A model generated the notes under the pieces. That model saw nothing but the letters and a program-made list of their open reading frames with translations. It made no database searches and was not told the origin of the DNA. A DNA stretch of 64,000 nucleotides from Peribacillus asahii (GTDB lineage Bacteria > Bacillota > Bacilli > Bacillales > DSM-1321), in contig NZ_QWVS01000016.1 in assembly GCF_003570725.1 (NCBI RefSeq), positions 62,001 through 126,000 of the forward strand, in the 5' to 3' direction. Made by a program: the position numbers and the translations under genes. Every line of letters begins with the position of its first letter. Position 1 is the first letter of the stretch. Shown here piece by piece: positions 43,582 through 53,162 of this stretch.

Positions 43582-44957
43582 TTTATTCCACCGATAGCGT
43601 GCGTAATCGATTGTCCGGCGAGATAAACAGCATAATCTAGGCTCATTTTCCTCGTTAAAAGTTCAAACTCTTGAAGTTCAGGATGGGAGAAGATAGAGCG
43701 GCCAGGTTTGGAATTAGCTTCAAACATCCATACTCGACCATGTTTATCAACCCCTAGGTCAAAGCCAATTTCCGCAATAATTCCATCAAGGTGATTTTCA
43801 ATGCTTTCACTTAAAGTAAGCGCAGCTTTTGTTAGCTTTTGTTCTATCTCTAGTATTGTTTGGTGATCTTCGAATAGTTCTTGGATGGTTTTAATGACCC
43901 CGCCGTTTTTTACATGAGTTGTAATGCTGCCGGATCCCGCTACTTTTGCTGCGATAGCGGTGACTTGCCACTCGTCTTGGTTGTTTTTATTCGTATGAAC
44001 TCGAAAATCGACAGGGCGTTTTTCAGAACGCATGAGGGGAATTCCTTGTTGAACAATTAGATTTTCTAACGGGCGATTTCGAAAAACATGATTCATTAGA
44101 GCTTCTAAAGATGAAAAACGTTGCAGTTTAGTTTCTTCTTTTTCGTTTGTATAGCGGCAATAATACATATGTTCATGCTTATCATATAAAATTTGATGAA
44201 TACCAAGTCCAAGGCTTCCGTGAACGGGTTTAATAAACACTTGCCGGTAGTTTGAAAGGAGGTGCTCGATTGTAGAAAAAGAAGAAAGAGGATATGTTTC
44301 TGGTAAGTAAGGGAGTGCTTTTTCATCATCACTTAATCGTTCATAGACATCCCATTTATTAAAAAATCCTGGATTATACCATGGAATCCTATATAGTTTT
44401 TGGAATTTTCGTTTTACTTCTTTTGGACCGCTTTGATTCTCTGTTCTTCGATTCGGAAGCCGGTCGTATATGACATTTGGAAGTGGAAAATCATTCATTT
44501 TCCATTCATTCTCTTCGTATATAAAGCCATGAATCGTTTCATCATCCCAGTTAATATGCTGCTCACCGAAAACAAAGGGAATACAACCTGTTTCTGTATT
44601 AAGTGAAAGTAATTGAGAGAAAAAATGAGACCGTTCGCCCAACGGTTTATTATGAAATCCAGTAAATCCAGATGAAAAGATGCCGACGAGCGGTCCAATA
44701 TGAAGTCGATTTTTATCTGCAAATAGATGAAGCGGCGTATTTGTTTCGGTAAATCGTAAAGAGTTTGCTAAGCTTTCTGATAGGACAATCTTCTGTGCAT
44801 TAGCAGGATTTTGTTTTACAGCAGCGGGACAGGAATGCTGCCCAAAACAAACGATCTCAATGGCAGCAAATTCTAGCTCTGAAGGATAGAAAAGTATATC
44901 GTTCTGAAGCTTTGCAATTTCAACAGGATACACGTTCTTCATAAAGTAATTATTCAC
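43578..44957 (-). CDS. YheC/YheD-family ATP-grasp protein (copy 3)
   Basis: The 459-residue protein shows VIYDRLPNRR in the N-terminal half and, in the ATP-grasp half, QVFIKPVHGSLGLGIHQI, PVDFRVHTNK and IAEIGFDLGVDKHGRVWMFE followed by ANSKPGRSIF. The GTG start overlaps the stop of copy 2 by 8 bp; ATG 44942, with GGCAGGTG 12 nt upstream, is an alternative. Confidence 0.88.
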   Translation of the reverse strand: MNNYFMKNVYPVEIAKLQNDILFYPSELEFAAIEIVCFGQHSCPAAVKQNPANAQKIVLSESLANSLRFTETNTPLHLFADKNRLHIGPLVGIFSSGFTGFHNKPLGERSHFFSQLLSLNTETGCIPFVFGEQHINWDDETIHGFIYEENEWKMNDFPLPNVIYDRLPNRRTENQSGPKEVKRKFQKLYRIPWYNPGFFNKWDVYERLSDDEKALPYLPETYPLSSFSTIEHLLSNYRQVFIKPVHGSLGLGIHQILYDKHEHMYYCRYTNEKEETKLQRFSSLEALMNHVFRNRPLENLIVQQGIPLMRSEKRPVDFRVHTNKNNQDEWQVTAIAAKVAGSGSITTHVKNGGVIKTIQELFEDHQTILEIEQKLTKAALTLSESIENHLDGIIAEIGFDLGVDKHGRVWMFEANSKPGRSIFSHPELQEFELLTRKMSLDYAVYLAGQSITHAIGGIK

Positions 44958-46020
44958 CTGCCTTCAAGAGAGAATGAGCTAAATATTGACTGTATAAAAT
45001 AGGGGAGTGATAGAGCTGATCGTATTGGTCAGGATAGAGTAGTTCAATCATTTTTCTTCCTGGCTTTGAATTAATATCTAAAATCCACACCTGACCGCTT
45101 CGGTCGATTCCAAGATCAATGCCAAGTTCGAATAATCGGTGGAAGGTTGCTTCTACTTGTTCAGGCAGTGTCCGCAAAATATGGTGAATCGTTTGTTCGG
45201 CGGCTAGTGGAAGGACGTCGCGATATTGCTGTAAGAAGGCTGTAATTGGAAGAAAGAGTCCACCTGTAGCAATGTTAGCGGTAATATGATCTTTTTGTCC
45301 GAGTCGAATGCCGCGTCCTTTTTCCACCCATTGATTTCGTTTGTCTTTTTGCATCAGAATACGGAAATCGAATGGTTCATTTTGAGCAGTGGCCAGTTCT
45401 AAATAAGGCTGACAAAGGTAACTGTAGCGTTGTAGTAAGCGATCGACCCATTTATTTAATTGTGATTTCGATTGGAAGAGGCGCTTGTATGTTTCTGTTT
45501 TCTTTGTCATTGTGACGTTTATGCCGGCATCTGTTCTCTCGAGTAAGTAAATGCCTGTTCCGCGTGCACCGAAAGAGGGTTTTAACACGATTCGTTCGTG
45601 CTCCTCTAGCTGTGTCCACATATCTTCCGCTGTTTCAATTTGTACGGTTTTTGGTAAAAAGGCTTGCAAGAGAGGATGGTCTTTTAGCGCTTTATAGACA
45701 TCCCATTTACTAGGAAGACCGTACCCTAAAAAGACGCTCTGTTTTTTGAGCCAATTTACTTTTTCCGTAATTTCTGTTGTTTCACGAGTTAAACCATAGA
45801 AGCTGCGATCATAAACAAAATCGGGCAGAGGAACCGTTTTGTTCACCCAGCTTTCCTGTTCGGAGTCCCATATCTCTGCTTGGATCTCCTTTGTTTTCAT
45901 ATCAATTTGTAGAGGTGAGAAACGACAAACCTCTACTTGATGCTGCTGGGCAGCTTTAGCTAATTCCGTTACATAATGCTGTTCATTTGAGAAATTTGTC
46001 GTCATAATTCCGAATAGCAT
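44950..46020 (-). CDS. yheC: YheC-like ATP-grasp protein (copy 2)
   Basis: The 356-residue protein matches YheC in length and in opening MLFGIMTTNFSNEQHYV. It has FVYDRSFYGLTRETTE, the ATP-binding RIVLKPSFGARGTGIYLL, PFDFRILMQKD and LGIDLGIDRSGQVWILDINS followed by KPGRKM. It lacks the ~100-residue N-terminal beta domain of copies 1 and 3. Confidence 0.9.
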   Translation of the reverse strand: MLFGIMTTNFSNEQHYVTELAKAAQQHQVEVCRFSPLQIDMKTKEIQAEIWDSEQESWVNKTVPLPDFVYDRSFYGLTRETTEITEKVNWLKKQSVFLGYGLPSKWDVYKALKDHPLLQAFLPKTVQIETAEDMWTQLEEHERIVLKPSFGARGTGIYLLERTDAGINVTMTKKTETYKRLFQSKSQLNKWVDRLLQRYSYLCQPYLELATAQNEPFDFRILMQKDKRNQWVEKGRGIRLGQKDHITANIATGGLFLPITAFLQQYRDVLPLAAEQTIHHILRTLPEQVEATFHRLFELGIDLGIDRSGQVWILDINSKPGRKMIELLYPDQYDQLYHSPILYSQYLAHSLLKAGE

Positions 46021-46041
46021 ATAGAGACAAACTCCTTTCTA

Positions 46042-47400
46042 TCATCCTTCATTTTTTAAAGTATGCTGAAGCGTACTCATGTAATCAATCAGTGCTTTTA
46101 CCGATGGTCTTAATTTATCCCTTGTACCATCAAATCGTTTAGAAGGTTTAGAGTTTACTTCAATAATCCATGGATGGAATTGTTCATCAAGTGCCAAATC
46201 AATTCCTAACTCTCCTAGTAATCCTTCATGTTGTTTATCTAGGGAGTGAGCTGTCTTTTTGGCAAGGTGAGTAAGAGTGTGATAAAGGTGAATGGCCTGC
46301 TGGCGATCGAATCGCTCTTTTAAAAACTGAATGCCATTCTTCATTTCTGCTCCACGTGCTATATTGGAGACGATATGTCCAGTATCGCCGATTCGCGCAA
46401 CCGCAGAGGTTACCTTCCAAATGTCTTCCTTCGTTTGGTGAAGGAGTATACGAAAATCGACTTTCTTATGTTCCCATTCAAGCAATGGAATCCCTTTTTG
46501 AATAATAAAGGAGCGTTGCTTGCAAAATTTCTTTAGGTAAAAGAACAGTTCCGCTTCCGATTGAACAAAGTGGGTATCCTGAGTGTTGCCTGAATGTTCA
46601 AATAACCAGCCTTTCTCCAGTTTGGTCACTTTGCCAATATGTTTGCCTTGACTTCCAAAAATCGGCTTTACATAAATAACAGCATGATGTTGGAGAAAAG
46701 AACAGAAGGCTTCTTGCACTCCAAATGAAATGGTATCTGGTAAGTGCGGCTGCAGGTTTTCGTCTTGTACGAGCATTTCATGGACTGCCCATTTAGAAAG
46801 AAAGCACGAGTTAAAGAGTGGGATTTTTTTTGCTTGTAAATGGGCTGTGAATTGTTCAAAACGATCGGTCCTTTCTAAACGGCGTGAATGAATCCGATTG
46901 TATAGTACACTGGGAAATGGAAGCGTACAGGGTTCCCAACTGTTTTCGTGGAACCAATAACCTGTAATGACTTCACTTTCAAGCGACTGTAACGTTGTTA
47001 AATAAAAGGGGATGCCTAGAGTAGTAGAGTAGGTATGCATCTCTTGAAAAAAAACGTCCATCTCACCGAATGTTCCATCTGTAAGAAGAGATTGATTTGT
47101 TAATAGGGCAAGAAATGGGCCGATAATAATGGTCTTAGTGGATGGTAAGAATGTGACGGAGATCGGGTGAGTGAATGGTGGAAGAGTTAAGTATTGTGAA
47201 GCGAAATTTGATAATTTGCATTCCCTGCTTGTTGAAGAAAAGGACTCCACTGCTATTTCTATAGAACGTTGACCAGCCTTGATCGAAAGAGTTTCCCCGT
47301 ATTGAAGCTGCCATTTTGTAAAGGTGGTTTCATCGATATACATCAATGCTTTTTTTTCTTGAATAGTAGATATCAATAGTTTAGAAGATTGACCGTTCAT
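46042..47400 (-). CDS. yheD: YheD-like ATP-grasp protein (copy 1)
   Basis: The 452-residue protein, from ATG 47400 with GGGGAATA upstream, matches YheD in length. It has a beta-rich N-terminal ~120 residues, VLYNRIHSRRLERTDRF, then ATP-grasp motifs AVIYVKPIFGSQGKHIGKV, VDFRILLHQTKED and LGELGIDLALDEQFHPWIIE followed by VNSKPSKRFDG. The longer frame back to 47520 runs through the promoter and is rejected. It heads the four-gene series. Confidence 0.9.
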   Translation of the reverse strand: MNGQSSKLLISTIQEKKALMYIDETTFTKWQLQYGETLSIKAGQRSIEIAVESFSSTSRECKLSNFASQYLTLPPFTHPISVTFLPSTKTIIIGPFLALLTNQSLLTDGTFGEMDVFFQEMHTYSTTLGIPFYLTTLQSLESEVITGYWFHENSWEPCTLPFPSVLYNRIHSRRLERTDRFEQFTAHLQAKKIPLFNSCFLSKWAVHEMLVQDENLQPHLPDTISFGVQEAFCSFLQHHAVIYVKPIFGSQGKHIGKVTKLEKGWLFEHSGNTQDTHFVQSEAELFFYLKKFCKQRSFIIQKGIPLLEWEHKKVDFRILLHQTKEDIWKVTSAVARIGDTGHIVSNIARGAEMKNGIQFLKERFDRQQAIHLYHTLTHLAKKTAHSLDKQHEGLLGELGIDLALDEQFHPWIIEVNSKPSKRFDGTRDKLRPSVKALIDYMSTLQHTLKNEG

Positions 47401-47467
47401 GTATATTCCCCGTTTGCACTTAGTTTCGGATGCTTTATAATAAGACAATGGGCAAATGTGGATAACG

Positions 47468-47497
47468 TATTCTATGTTTTGTGGAAATAGAGTGTGT
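47468..47497 (-). promoter_or_regulatory. possible sigma-K promoter of the ATP-grasp operon
   Basis: On the minus strand CATAGAATA fits the sigma-K -10 pattern CATANNNTA, with AC 17 nt upstream as the -35. This agrees with mother-cell expression of spore-coat genes. Confidence 0.5.
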
Positions 47498-47537
47498 CTA
47501 GAAATCAATACATTTAGCAATAAAAGGAGAAATCATC

Positions 47538-48671
47538 ATGGATTTATGGATGAAACTTGTATTCATGGTTGTGGTCGGTGCGATCATTGGAGGAATTACG
47601 AATTTAATTGCCATTAAAATGTTGTTTCGTCCGTATAAAGCGGTGTATATTTTTGGGAAACAACTACCGTTTACTCCTGGTTTAATGCCGAAGCGTCAAG
47701 GAGAATTGGCACATCAGCTTGGTAGGGTCGTAGTGGAATATTTAATTACTCCTGAGAGTCTGCAACAGCGTATCGTTAATGATACCTCTAAACAAAATAC
47801 GAAAGAGTTTGTTGGGGCAGAAGTGAAGAAAGTGTTAACGACTGAAAAAAGTATTGCGGAGTTATTAGAACAATATGGGTTAAGTAGTGTGGGGGAGACA
47901 GTAGAGCAGCGTGTACAAGCTTTTGTGCTTGATAAATATGAAGAGTGGATGGTGGCGAATCGCGGCAAAAACCTTCGCCAACTTATTTCACCTGAGCTGC
48001 ATGAAAAAGTGACGGAACAAATCCCGGAGCTTTCTGCTTACATTGTTACGAAGGGGAAAGAATACTTCCGAAGTAAGGAAGGGAAAGCTCGCTTAGAGGC
48101 GATGTTGGATGACTTTTTTAAAGAGCGTGGAAAACTAATTAATTTAATTCAAATGTTTATTGGAAATGATGCTTTGATTGATAAAATACAACCGGAAATT
48201 CTAAAATTTTTAGAGCAACGGCGTACAACCAATTTTGTAGAAGAATTGTTGCAAAAAGAGTGGAGTCAGATTAGTGAGTGGGAAATTCAAAAAGTTGAAA
48301 ATCTAGTTGGTGCACATGAGATAAAACAAGTAGTTATCGAAAAAACATCTGAATGGATTTCGGTGGATGCTATTATGAACAAGCAGGTAAAAGATGTAGC
48401 AGATCCGTTTGTTGATTCGATTGTTGATAAAGCTGTGCCGGCGATGCTGGATCAGTTGGTGGACCGTGTAAGTGAATATATGCCGGCGTTAGTTAAAAGG
48501 CTTCGTTTAGACGAAATCGTTGAAGAACAAGTAGCAGCTTTTTCCGTTCAAAAATTAGAAGAAGTAGTTGTATCGATTGCGAAGCGTGAATTATCAATGA
48601 TTACGTATTTAGGAGCGCTTTTAGGCGGAATTATTGGATTGTTTCAAGGGTTATTCGTTACGCTTTTATAG
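47538..48671 (+). CDS. yheB: DUF445 membrane-associated protein YheB
   Basis: The 377-residue protein has one helix at each end ([20 protein letters not shown] and [20 protein letters not shown]) enclosing a long helical body. It carries the DUF445 hallmark [20 protein letters not shown], then [23 protein letters not shown] precedes ATG. It is divergent from the ATP-grasp operon and precedes yheA, as in B. subtilis. Confidence 0.93.
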   Translation: MDLWMKLVFMVVVGAIIGGITNLIAIKMLFRPYKAVYIFGKQLPFTPGLMPKRQGELAHQLGRVVVEYLITPESLQQRIVNDTSKQNTKEFVGAEVKKVLTTEKSIAELLEQYGLSSVGETVEQRVQAFVLDKYEEWMVANRGKNLRQLISPELHEKVTEQIPELSAYIVTKGKEYFRSKEGKARLEAMLDDFFKERGKLINLIQMFIGNDALIDKIQPEILKFLEQRRTTNFVEELLQKEWSQISEWEIQKVENLVGAHEIKQVVIEKTSEWISVDAIMNKQVKDVADPFVDSIVDKAVPAMLDQLVDRVSEYMPALVKRLRLDEIVEEQVAAFSVQKLEEVVVSIAKRELSMITYLGALLGGIIGLFQGLFVTLL

Positions 48672-48796
48672 ACTAATATGATTCAATACTATTCCTTTCT
48701 AGAAAAATAGAGACGACGATTTGTTCGGCTTTATTAGGATGATTATGTTATAGTGGGAAAGATGTAACAATATACTGAACAGAAGGAGGGCGAAAC

Positions 48797-49153
48797 ATGA
48801 GTAACGCATATGATGCAGCTTATGCAATGGAGCGAGCAATTCGTTCTAGTAATGAATATGTAGAGTTAAAACGATTATATGATCTTGTGAACGCTGACCC
48901 AGCTTCAAAGGGGATGTTTGATAACTTTCGTAACATTCAAATGATGCTTCAGCAAAAGCAGATGATGGGTCAAGAAATTACGCAAGAAGAAATTGAGCAA
49001 GCGCAAAAAACGGTTCAACTTGTTCAACAGCATCCAACAATTGCTCAATTGATGGAAGCGGAACAAAGAATGAGTGTAGTAATTGCAGATTTAAATAAAA
49101 TTATTATGAAGCCTCTTGAAGAACTATACGGTCTTCCTGGCCAAGGCTCATAA
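48797..49153 (+). CDS. yheA: YlbF/YmcA-family protein YheA (UPF0342)
   Basis: The all-helical 118-residue protein has the family core AYAMERAIRSSNEYVELKRL, DNFRNIQMMLQQKQMMGQEI and EQAQKTVQLVQQHPTIAQLM. Relatives YlbF and YmcA act in RNase Y and Spo0A control; YheA's own role is unknown. GAAGGAGG precedes ATG. Confidence 0.92.
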   Translation: MSNAYDAAYAMERAIRSSNEYVELKRLYDLVNADPASKGMFDNFRNIQMMLQQKQMMGQEITQEEIEQAQKTVQLVQQHPTIAQLMEAEQRMSVVIADLNKIIMKPLEELYGLPGQGS

Positions 49154-49158
49154 GTTTG

Positions 49159-49191
49159 TACTCCCTGCTTTGGATGGTGGGGAGTTTTTTT
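49159..49191 (+). terminator. terminator of yheA
   Basis: ACTCCC pairs with GGGAGT around a 14-nt interior and is followed by TTTTTTTA. Confidence 0.7.
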
Positions 49192-49266
49192 ACGGTCTCT
49201 GTTTTGTTCTACTTAGCGTACTTCGTTCATAAATTAGGGTAGACATTACAGATGGGAGAGATCAAC

Positions 49267-50133
49267 ATGGTGTATCGTCTATTAGCGGTTAATATTGACG
49301 GAACGTTACTGCAGTCAAATGGCCGTTTAAATAAAGCTACGAAAGAGGCCGTTGAATATGTATCCCAAAAAGGTGTACGCATTGCACTTGTAACGAATAG
49401 AAATTATTACTCTGCTAAAAAAGTAGCGAAGGCGCTCAAGATAAATCCGATGATGGTCGCTCATCAAGGGGCTTTTGTTGGAGAGACGATTGAAAAGCCT
49501 TTATTTGTAAAAAGGTTGACAGAGGAGCTTACGTTAGAAATCGTCCGATTACTAGAAACGACATCGTGTCAGATTCAGCTTATTCATGAAAAAGGATCGT
49601 TAGGAAATAGAATTCATCTTCCGGAAAAACTAGTAAGTCGAGCTAAAATGACGCTAAATGAACCGAGTATGTTTTCGCAGCAGTATGTGGAAGTGCTTAG
49701 TGAGGAGCTTCAAAAAAAGCCGTGTGAACCAATAAAAATCGATATTCAATTTGTAAAAGGAATGGACCAACGAGATATAAAGAGGTTGATTGGAGAGTTG
49801 TTTCCGGAAGTAGAAGTGATTGATCAATCTGATCAAAGGCTGATACTTGTACCGAAAGGTGTGTCAAAATGGAGCGGGCTGCTATATTTAGCCGACTATT
49901 TAGGAATCAAGAGGCAGGATATTGTCGCCATTGGTGATGGTCTAGATGATATAGATATGATTAATGGAGTCGGTCTCGGTGTGGCAATGGGAAATGCTGC
50001 ACCAGAAGTGAAGCGAGTAGCTAAATGGGTAACCCGTTCTAATGATGAGAACGGTGTAGCATACATGTTGAAAGAGTTTTTCCGTAAACAGCCGCCTATT
50101 GAATTTTTACAAAAAATGAATATGTTGAAATAA
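49267..50133 (+). CDS. yhaX: Cof-type HAD-superfamily protein YhaX, nucleophile replaced
   Basis: The 288-residue protein has the Cof subfamily layout with a large cap and the C-terminal motif AIGDGLDDIDMINGVGLGVA, then MGNAAPEV. Motif I reads AVNIDGTLL: the usual nucleophilic Asp is Asn (residue 9) while the second Asp (11) is kept. Unless deamidated, it should not catalyse normal phosphate transfer. ATG 49267 follows GGGAGAG. B. subtilis YhaX has the same neighbourhood (yheB, yheA, hemZ). Confidence 0.85.
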   Translation: MVYRLLAVNIDGTLLQSNGRLNKATKEAVEYVSQKGVRIALVTNRNYYSAKKVAKALKINPMMVAHQGAFVGETIEKPLFVKRLTEELTLEIVRLLETTSCQIQLIHEKGSLGNRIHLPEKLVSRAKMTLNEPSMFSQQYVEVLSEELQKKPCEPIKIDIQFVKGMDQRDIKRLIGELFPEVEVIDQSDQRLILVPKGVSKWSGLLYLADYLGIKRQDIVAIGDGLDDIDMINGVGLGVAMGNAAPEVKRVAKWVTRSNDENGVAYMLKEFFRKQPPIEFLQKMNMLK

Positions 50134-50134
50134 C

Positions 50135-50172
50135 AATAAGCCCTTCACTTAATGAGTGAAGGGCTTATTGTT
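50135..50172 (+). terminator. terminator of yhaX
   Basis: AATAAGCCCTTCACT and AGTGAAGGGCTTATT form a perfect stem followed by GTTTTAT. Confidence 0.87.
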
Positions 50173-50208
50173 TTATGGTTTCGCTCGCTGTATAAGATTC
50201 TTTGGTTC

Positions 50209-50243
50209 AGGTGTGTGTGATTGTAGTCACACACACCTTTTTA
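50209..50243. terminator. hairpin terminator at the dinB-like gene end
   Basis: AGGTGTGTGTGA and TCACACACACCT pair around TTGTAG; a T run follows on the plus strand. Confidence 0.7.
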
Positions 50244-50250
50244 GTTGATC

Positions 50251-50706
50251 TTAGTTAGCTGCATCAATTACGCGCTTCATGGCATGAATTTGTCCAAGGT
50301 GATTAGACTCATGAAATAAAGCAAGCGTAAATATTTCCCCTACTGTTTCAAGACCTAAAAAAGGCTGTGGCAGTTTTTCGTTGTAGCGCTCTTCTGGAAT
50401 GGCGAGAATTCGGTTCACTTGTTCTTGCAGCTGTTGTACTAATGTTTCAACGCTTGGCACTTCACCTTTCCAATCTGCTGGTTTTGATCCATACCCAAAT
50501 AATTCACCATAATTAGCAGGCAGGTGATTTGTGTGAGGGTAGCCAAGTAAAAATTGCTCAGCGACAGTTAAGACATGACCGATATGCCAATGAATGGTGT
50601 TATTGAATCCGTTTGGCTGGATATCGAACAGCTCCGGATTGATTCCTTCGATTTCGCTTAATACTTTTTGACGTGTTAATTGAAGTTGGCTGTTTAAATA
50701 GTTCAT
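50251..50706 (-). CDS. DinB/YfiT-like four-helix protein
   Basis: The 151-residue protein has the DinB_2 metal-site pattern: TIHWHIGHVLTVAEQFLLG (His ~40-44) and FHESNHLGQIHAMKR (His ~132, 136, 140). Members are thiol transferases or have no known role. It lies between yhaX and the urea genes, an unrelated neighbour. Confidence 0.87.
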   Translation of the reverse strand: MNYLNSQLQLTRQKVLSEIEGINPELFDIQPNGFNNTIHWHIGHVLTVAEQFLLGYPHTNHLPANYGELFGYGSKPADWKGEVPSVETLVQQLQEQVNRILAIPEERYNEKLPQPFLGLETVGEIFTLALFHESNHLGQIHAMKRVIDAAN

Positions 50707-50819
50707 GTGAAAAATCCCCTTAGTTATAATTATTTGAATTAAACGATTACATAAGTGGAATTATAGCAAGTAATTTCCTGTGGAAGCAAATATTCAGATT
50801 ATGAATAGCAAAATTTTAC

Positions 50820-50878
50820 TTGAAATTGTCAGAATATTATTTATAATTAATTGTAATAAAAAGTTACATATTATGTAA
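50820..50878 (+). promoter_or_regulatory. urt promoter with a GlnR/TnrA site
   Basis: TTGAAA (50820-50825) and TATAAT (50842-50847) are 16 nt apart. TGTAATAAAAAGTTACA at 50862-50878 matches TGTNA-N7-TNACA perfectly, lying about +8 to +24. A site there would repress, which points to GlnR-type control under nitrogen excess. Confidence 0.82.
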
Positions 50879-50934
50879 TTTTTGTTATTATTTTGTTTTT
50901 TTGGCAATTAAAATTAAGAAAAGGGGTTGGAAGA

Positions 50935-52182
50935 ATGGGGAAAATGACCAAAAATTTGTTTCTTATGTTAGTTATTCTCACATTTATGTTAGCTGGTTGT
51001 GTAGGTAGTAATGCAACAAACAATGAAAGTGATACTTCTGATGAGAAAGGTGAGAAAGGAGATACGGTTAAAGTTGGGGTGTTGCATTCATTAAGTGGAA
51101 CGATGGCGATTAGTGAAGTGTCGTTGAAGAATGCAGAATTAATGGCCATTGAAGAAATCAATGAAGCTGGTGGTGTGTTAGGTAAGAAGATAGAGCCGGT
51201 TATAGAAGATGGTGCGTCGGATTGGCCTACATTTGCGGAGAAAGCAAAGAAGTTGCTGCAAAGTGATGAGGTTGCAACGATTTTTGGGGGATGGACATCA
51301 GCTAGTAGAAAGGCAATGTTGCCAGTAGTTGAACAAAATAATGGATTGCTGTGGTACCCGGTTCAATATGAAGGGATGGAGTCTTCTCCTAATATTTTTT
51401 ATACGGGTGCAACAACAAATCAACAAATTGTTCCTGCTGTGAGTTGGTTGCTTGAAAATAAAGGGAAGAAATTTTTCCTGATTGGTTCAGATTATGTGTT
51501 TCCGCGTACGGCGAATAAAATCATTAAAGCGCAGTTGAAGGCTGAAGGTGGAGAGTTGCTTGGTGAAGAGTATACTCCTTTAGGACATACAGATTATAGT
51601 ACGTTGATTAGTAAAATTAAAGCGGCTAAACCAGATGTTATTTTTAACACATTAAATGGAGATAGTAATGTAGCTTTCTTTAAACAATTAAAGGATGCTG
51701 GTATTGGACCTAAAGATATGCCTGTTCTTTCGGTTAGTATTGCTGAAGAAGAGATTAGAGGGATTGGCGGCGATGTATTAGCGGGGCATTACACGGCTTG
51801 GAATTATTATCAAACGATAGATACGCCTGAGAATAAGGATTTCGTAGAAAAGTATAAAGCGAAATATGGTGAGGAGTTAGTAACGGATGATCCGATTGAA
51901 GCGGCTTATTTTGCGGTATACTTATGGGCTGCTGCCGTAGAGAAAGCTGGTTCATTTGATGTAGATAAAGTAAGAGCGGCCTCTGACGGCATTGAAGTTC
52001 AAGCTCCAGGAGGGAAAGTTAAAATAGAAGGTTCTAACCAACATACATGGAAAGTGGTTAGAATTGGAGAAATTCAAGAAGATGGCTTGATTAAGGAATT
52101 GTGGAATTCGGGTGAAGCGGTGAAGCCTGATCCGTATTTAGAAGGATATGATTGGGCAAAAGGATTAAGCAGCGGAGAATAA
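50935..52182 (+). CDS. urtA: urea ABC transporter substrate-binding lipoprotein
   Basis: The 415-residue precursor has a lipobox FMLAGC (Cys ~22). The binding protein begins [20 protein letters not shown] and contains [60 protein letters not shown] and [20 protein letters not shown], all diagnostic of UrtA. It heads urtABCDE, with ATG 8 nt after AAAGGGG. Confidence 0.95.
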   Translation: MGKMTKNLFLMLVILTFMLAGCVGSNATNNESDTSDEKGEKGDTVKVGVLHSLSGTMAISEVSLKNAELMAIEEINEAGGVLGKKIEPVIEDGASDWPTFAEKAKKLLQSDEVATIFGGWTSASRKAMLPVVEQNNGLLWYPVQYEGMESSPNIFYTGATTNQQIVPAVSWLLENKGKKFFLIGSDYVFPRTANKIIKAQLKAEGGELLGEEYTPLGHTDYSTLISKIKAAKPDVIFNTLNGDSNVAFFKQLKDAGIGPKDMPVLSVSIAEEEIRGIGGDVLAGHYTAWNYYQTIDTPENKDFVEKYKAKYGEELVTDDPIEAAYFAVYLWAAAVEKAGSFDVDKVRAASDGIEVQAPGGKVKIEGSNQHTWKVVRIGEIQEDGLIKELWNSGEAVKPDPYLEGYDWAKGLSSGE

Positions 52183-52190
52183 AGTATTTT

Positions 52191-52221
52191 ACTAGCCTTC
52201 TTTGAGTTCAAAGAGGGCTAG
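52191..52221 (+). other. stem-loop between urtA and urtB
   Basis: CTAGCCTTCTTTG and CAAAGAGGGCTAG pair around AGTT. No T run follows, so it more likely protects the urtA message than terminates, as is common after binding-protein genes. Confidence 0.65.
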
Positions 52222-52239
52222 ATGAAAGGAGGCGCGGCA

Positions 52240-53142
52240 ATGGAAATATGGGCTTCTCAACTTTTTAATGGTTTAAGCTATAGTTCTTTTTTACTTCTCA
52301 TTGCGCTTGGGTTAGCGATTACATTCGGGTTAATGAAAGTAATGAATATGGCGCATGGAGACATGATTATGATAGGTGCCTATGTAACTTATTCGACTCA
52401 ATTAATTTTTTCCTCATTTATGCCTCAAAATATGTTTGACTACTATTTTTTATTTTCTATTCCTATTGCCTTTGTTGTAACAGCTTGTATTGGTTGGATT
52501 TTAGAAAAGAGTTTAATTCAGTTTTTATATAACAGACCACTAGATAGTATGCTGGCTACTTGGGGAGTTAGTTTAATTTTACAGCAAATTGCACGTACTA
52601 TTTTTGGGGCGCCGAATGTTGCGGTTAAAACACCTTCTTGGTTAGATGGTGGCTTGCAAATAGCTGCTGTAACCCTTCCTTATAAACGGTTGTTTATATT
52701 AGTGTTAGTTGGTTTGTGCCTTACTGGTTTGTATGTTTATTTATACCGTACAGCTGCGGGGCGCAGGATGACAGCTGTTACTTTGAATAGGCAAATGGCT
52801 TCTTGCTTAGGTGTGAACACTCGAAAGGTAGATGCGGGAGCGTTTGCTCTTGGTTCTGGATTAGGTGGTGTGGCTGGCTGCGCTTTGACCTTGCTTGGCC
52901 CGGTTGGACCGACTGTGGGAACGAATTATATTATTGATGCTTTTATGATTGTTATTCTAGGTGGAATCGGGAATTTGAAAGGGACGTTGATCGGTGCTGT
53001 GGTTATCGGGCTAATAAGTACTTTTGTTGAATTTGGTTCTAGCGCTACCATTGCAAAAGTGGTTGTATTTGCTCTTATTATTCTCTTTTTACAATGGAAG
53101 CCATTCGGTTTAATTTCTACAAGATCGAGAGCGTTAGATTAA
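52240..53142 (+). CDS. urtB: urea ABC transporter permease UrtB
   Basis: The 300-residue branched-chain-type permease has eight or more helices, FGLMKVMNMAHGDMIMIGAY, LDSMLATWGVSLILQQIART and DAFMIVILGGIGNLKGTLIG. ATG 52240 follows AAAGGAGG by 7 nt. Confidence 0.94.
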   Translation: MEIWASQLFNGLSYSSFLLLIALGLAITFGLMKVMNMAHGDMIMIGAYVTYSTQLIFSSFMPQNMFDYYFLFSIPIAFVVTACIGWILEKSLIQFLYNRPLDSMLATWGVSLILQQIARTIFGAPNVAVKTPSWLDGGLQIAAVTLPYKRLFILVLVGLCLTGLYVYLYRTAAGRRMTAVTLNRQMASCLGVNTRKVDAGAFALGSGLGGVAGCALTLLGPVGPTVGTNYIIDAFMIVILGGIGNLKGTLIGAVVIGLISTFVEFGSSATIAKVVVFALIILFLQWKPFGLISTRSRALD

Positions 53143-53162
53143 GAGGAAGAGAGGTGGCTGTT

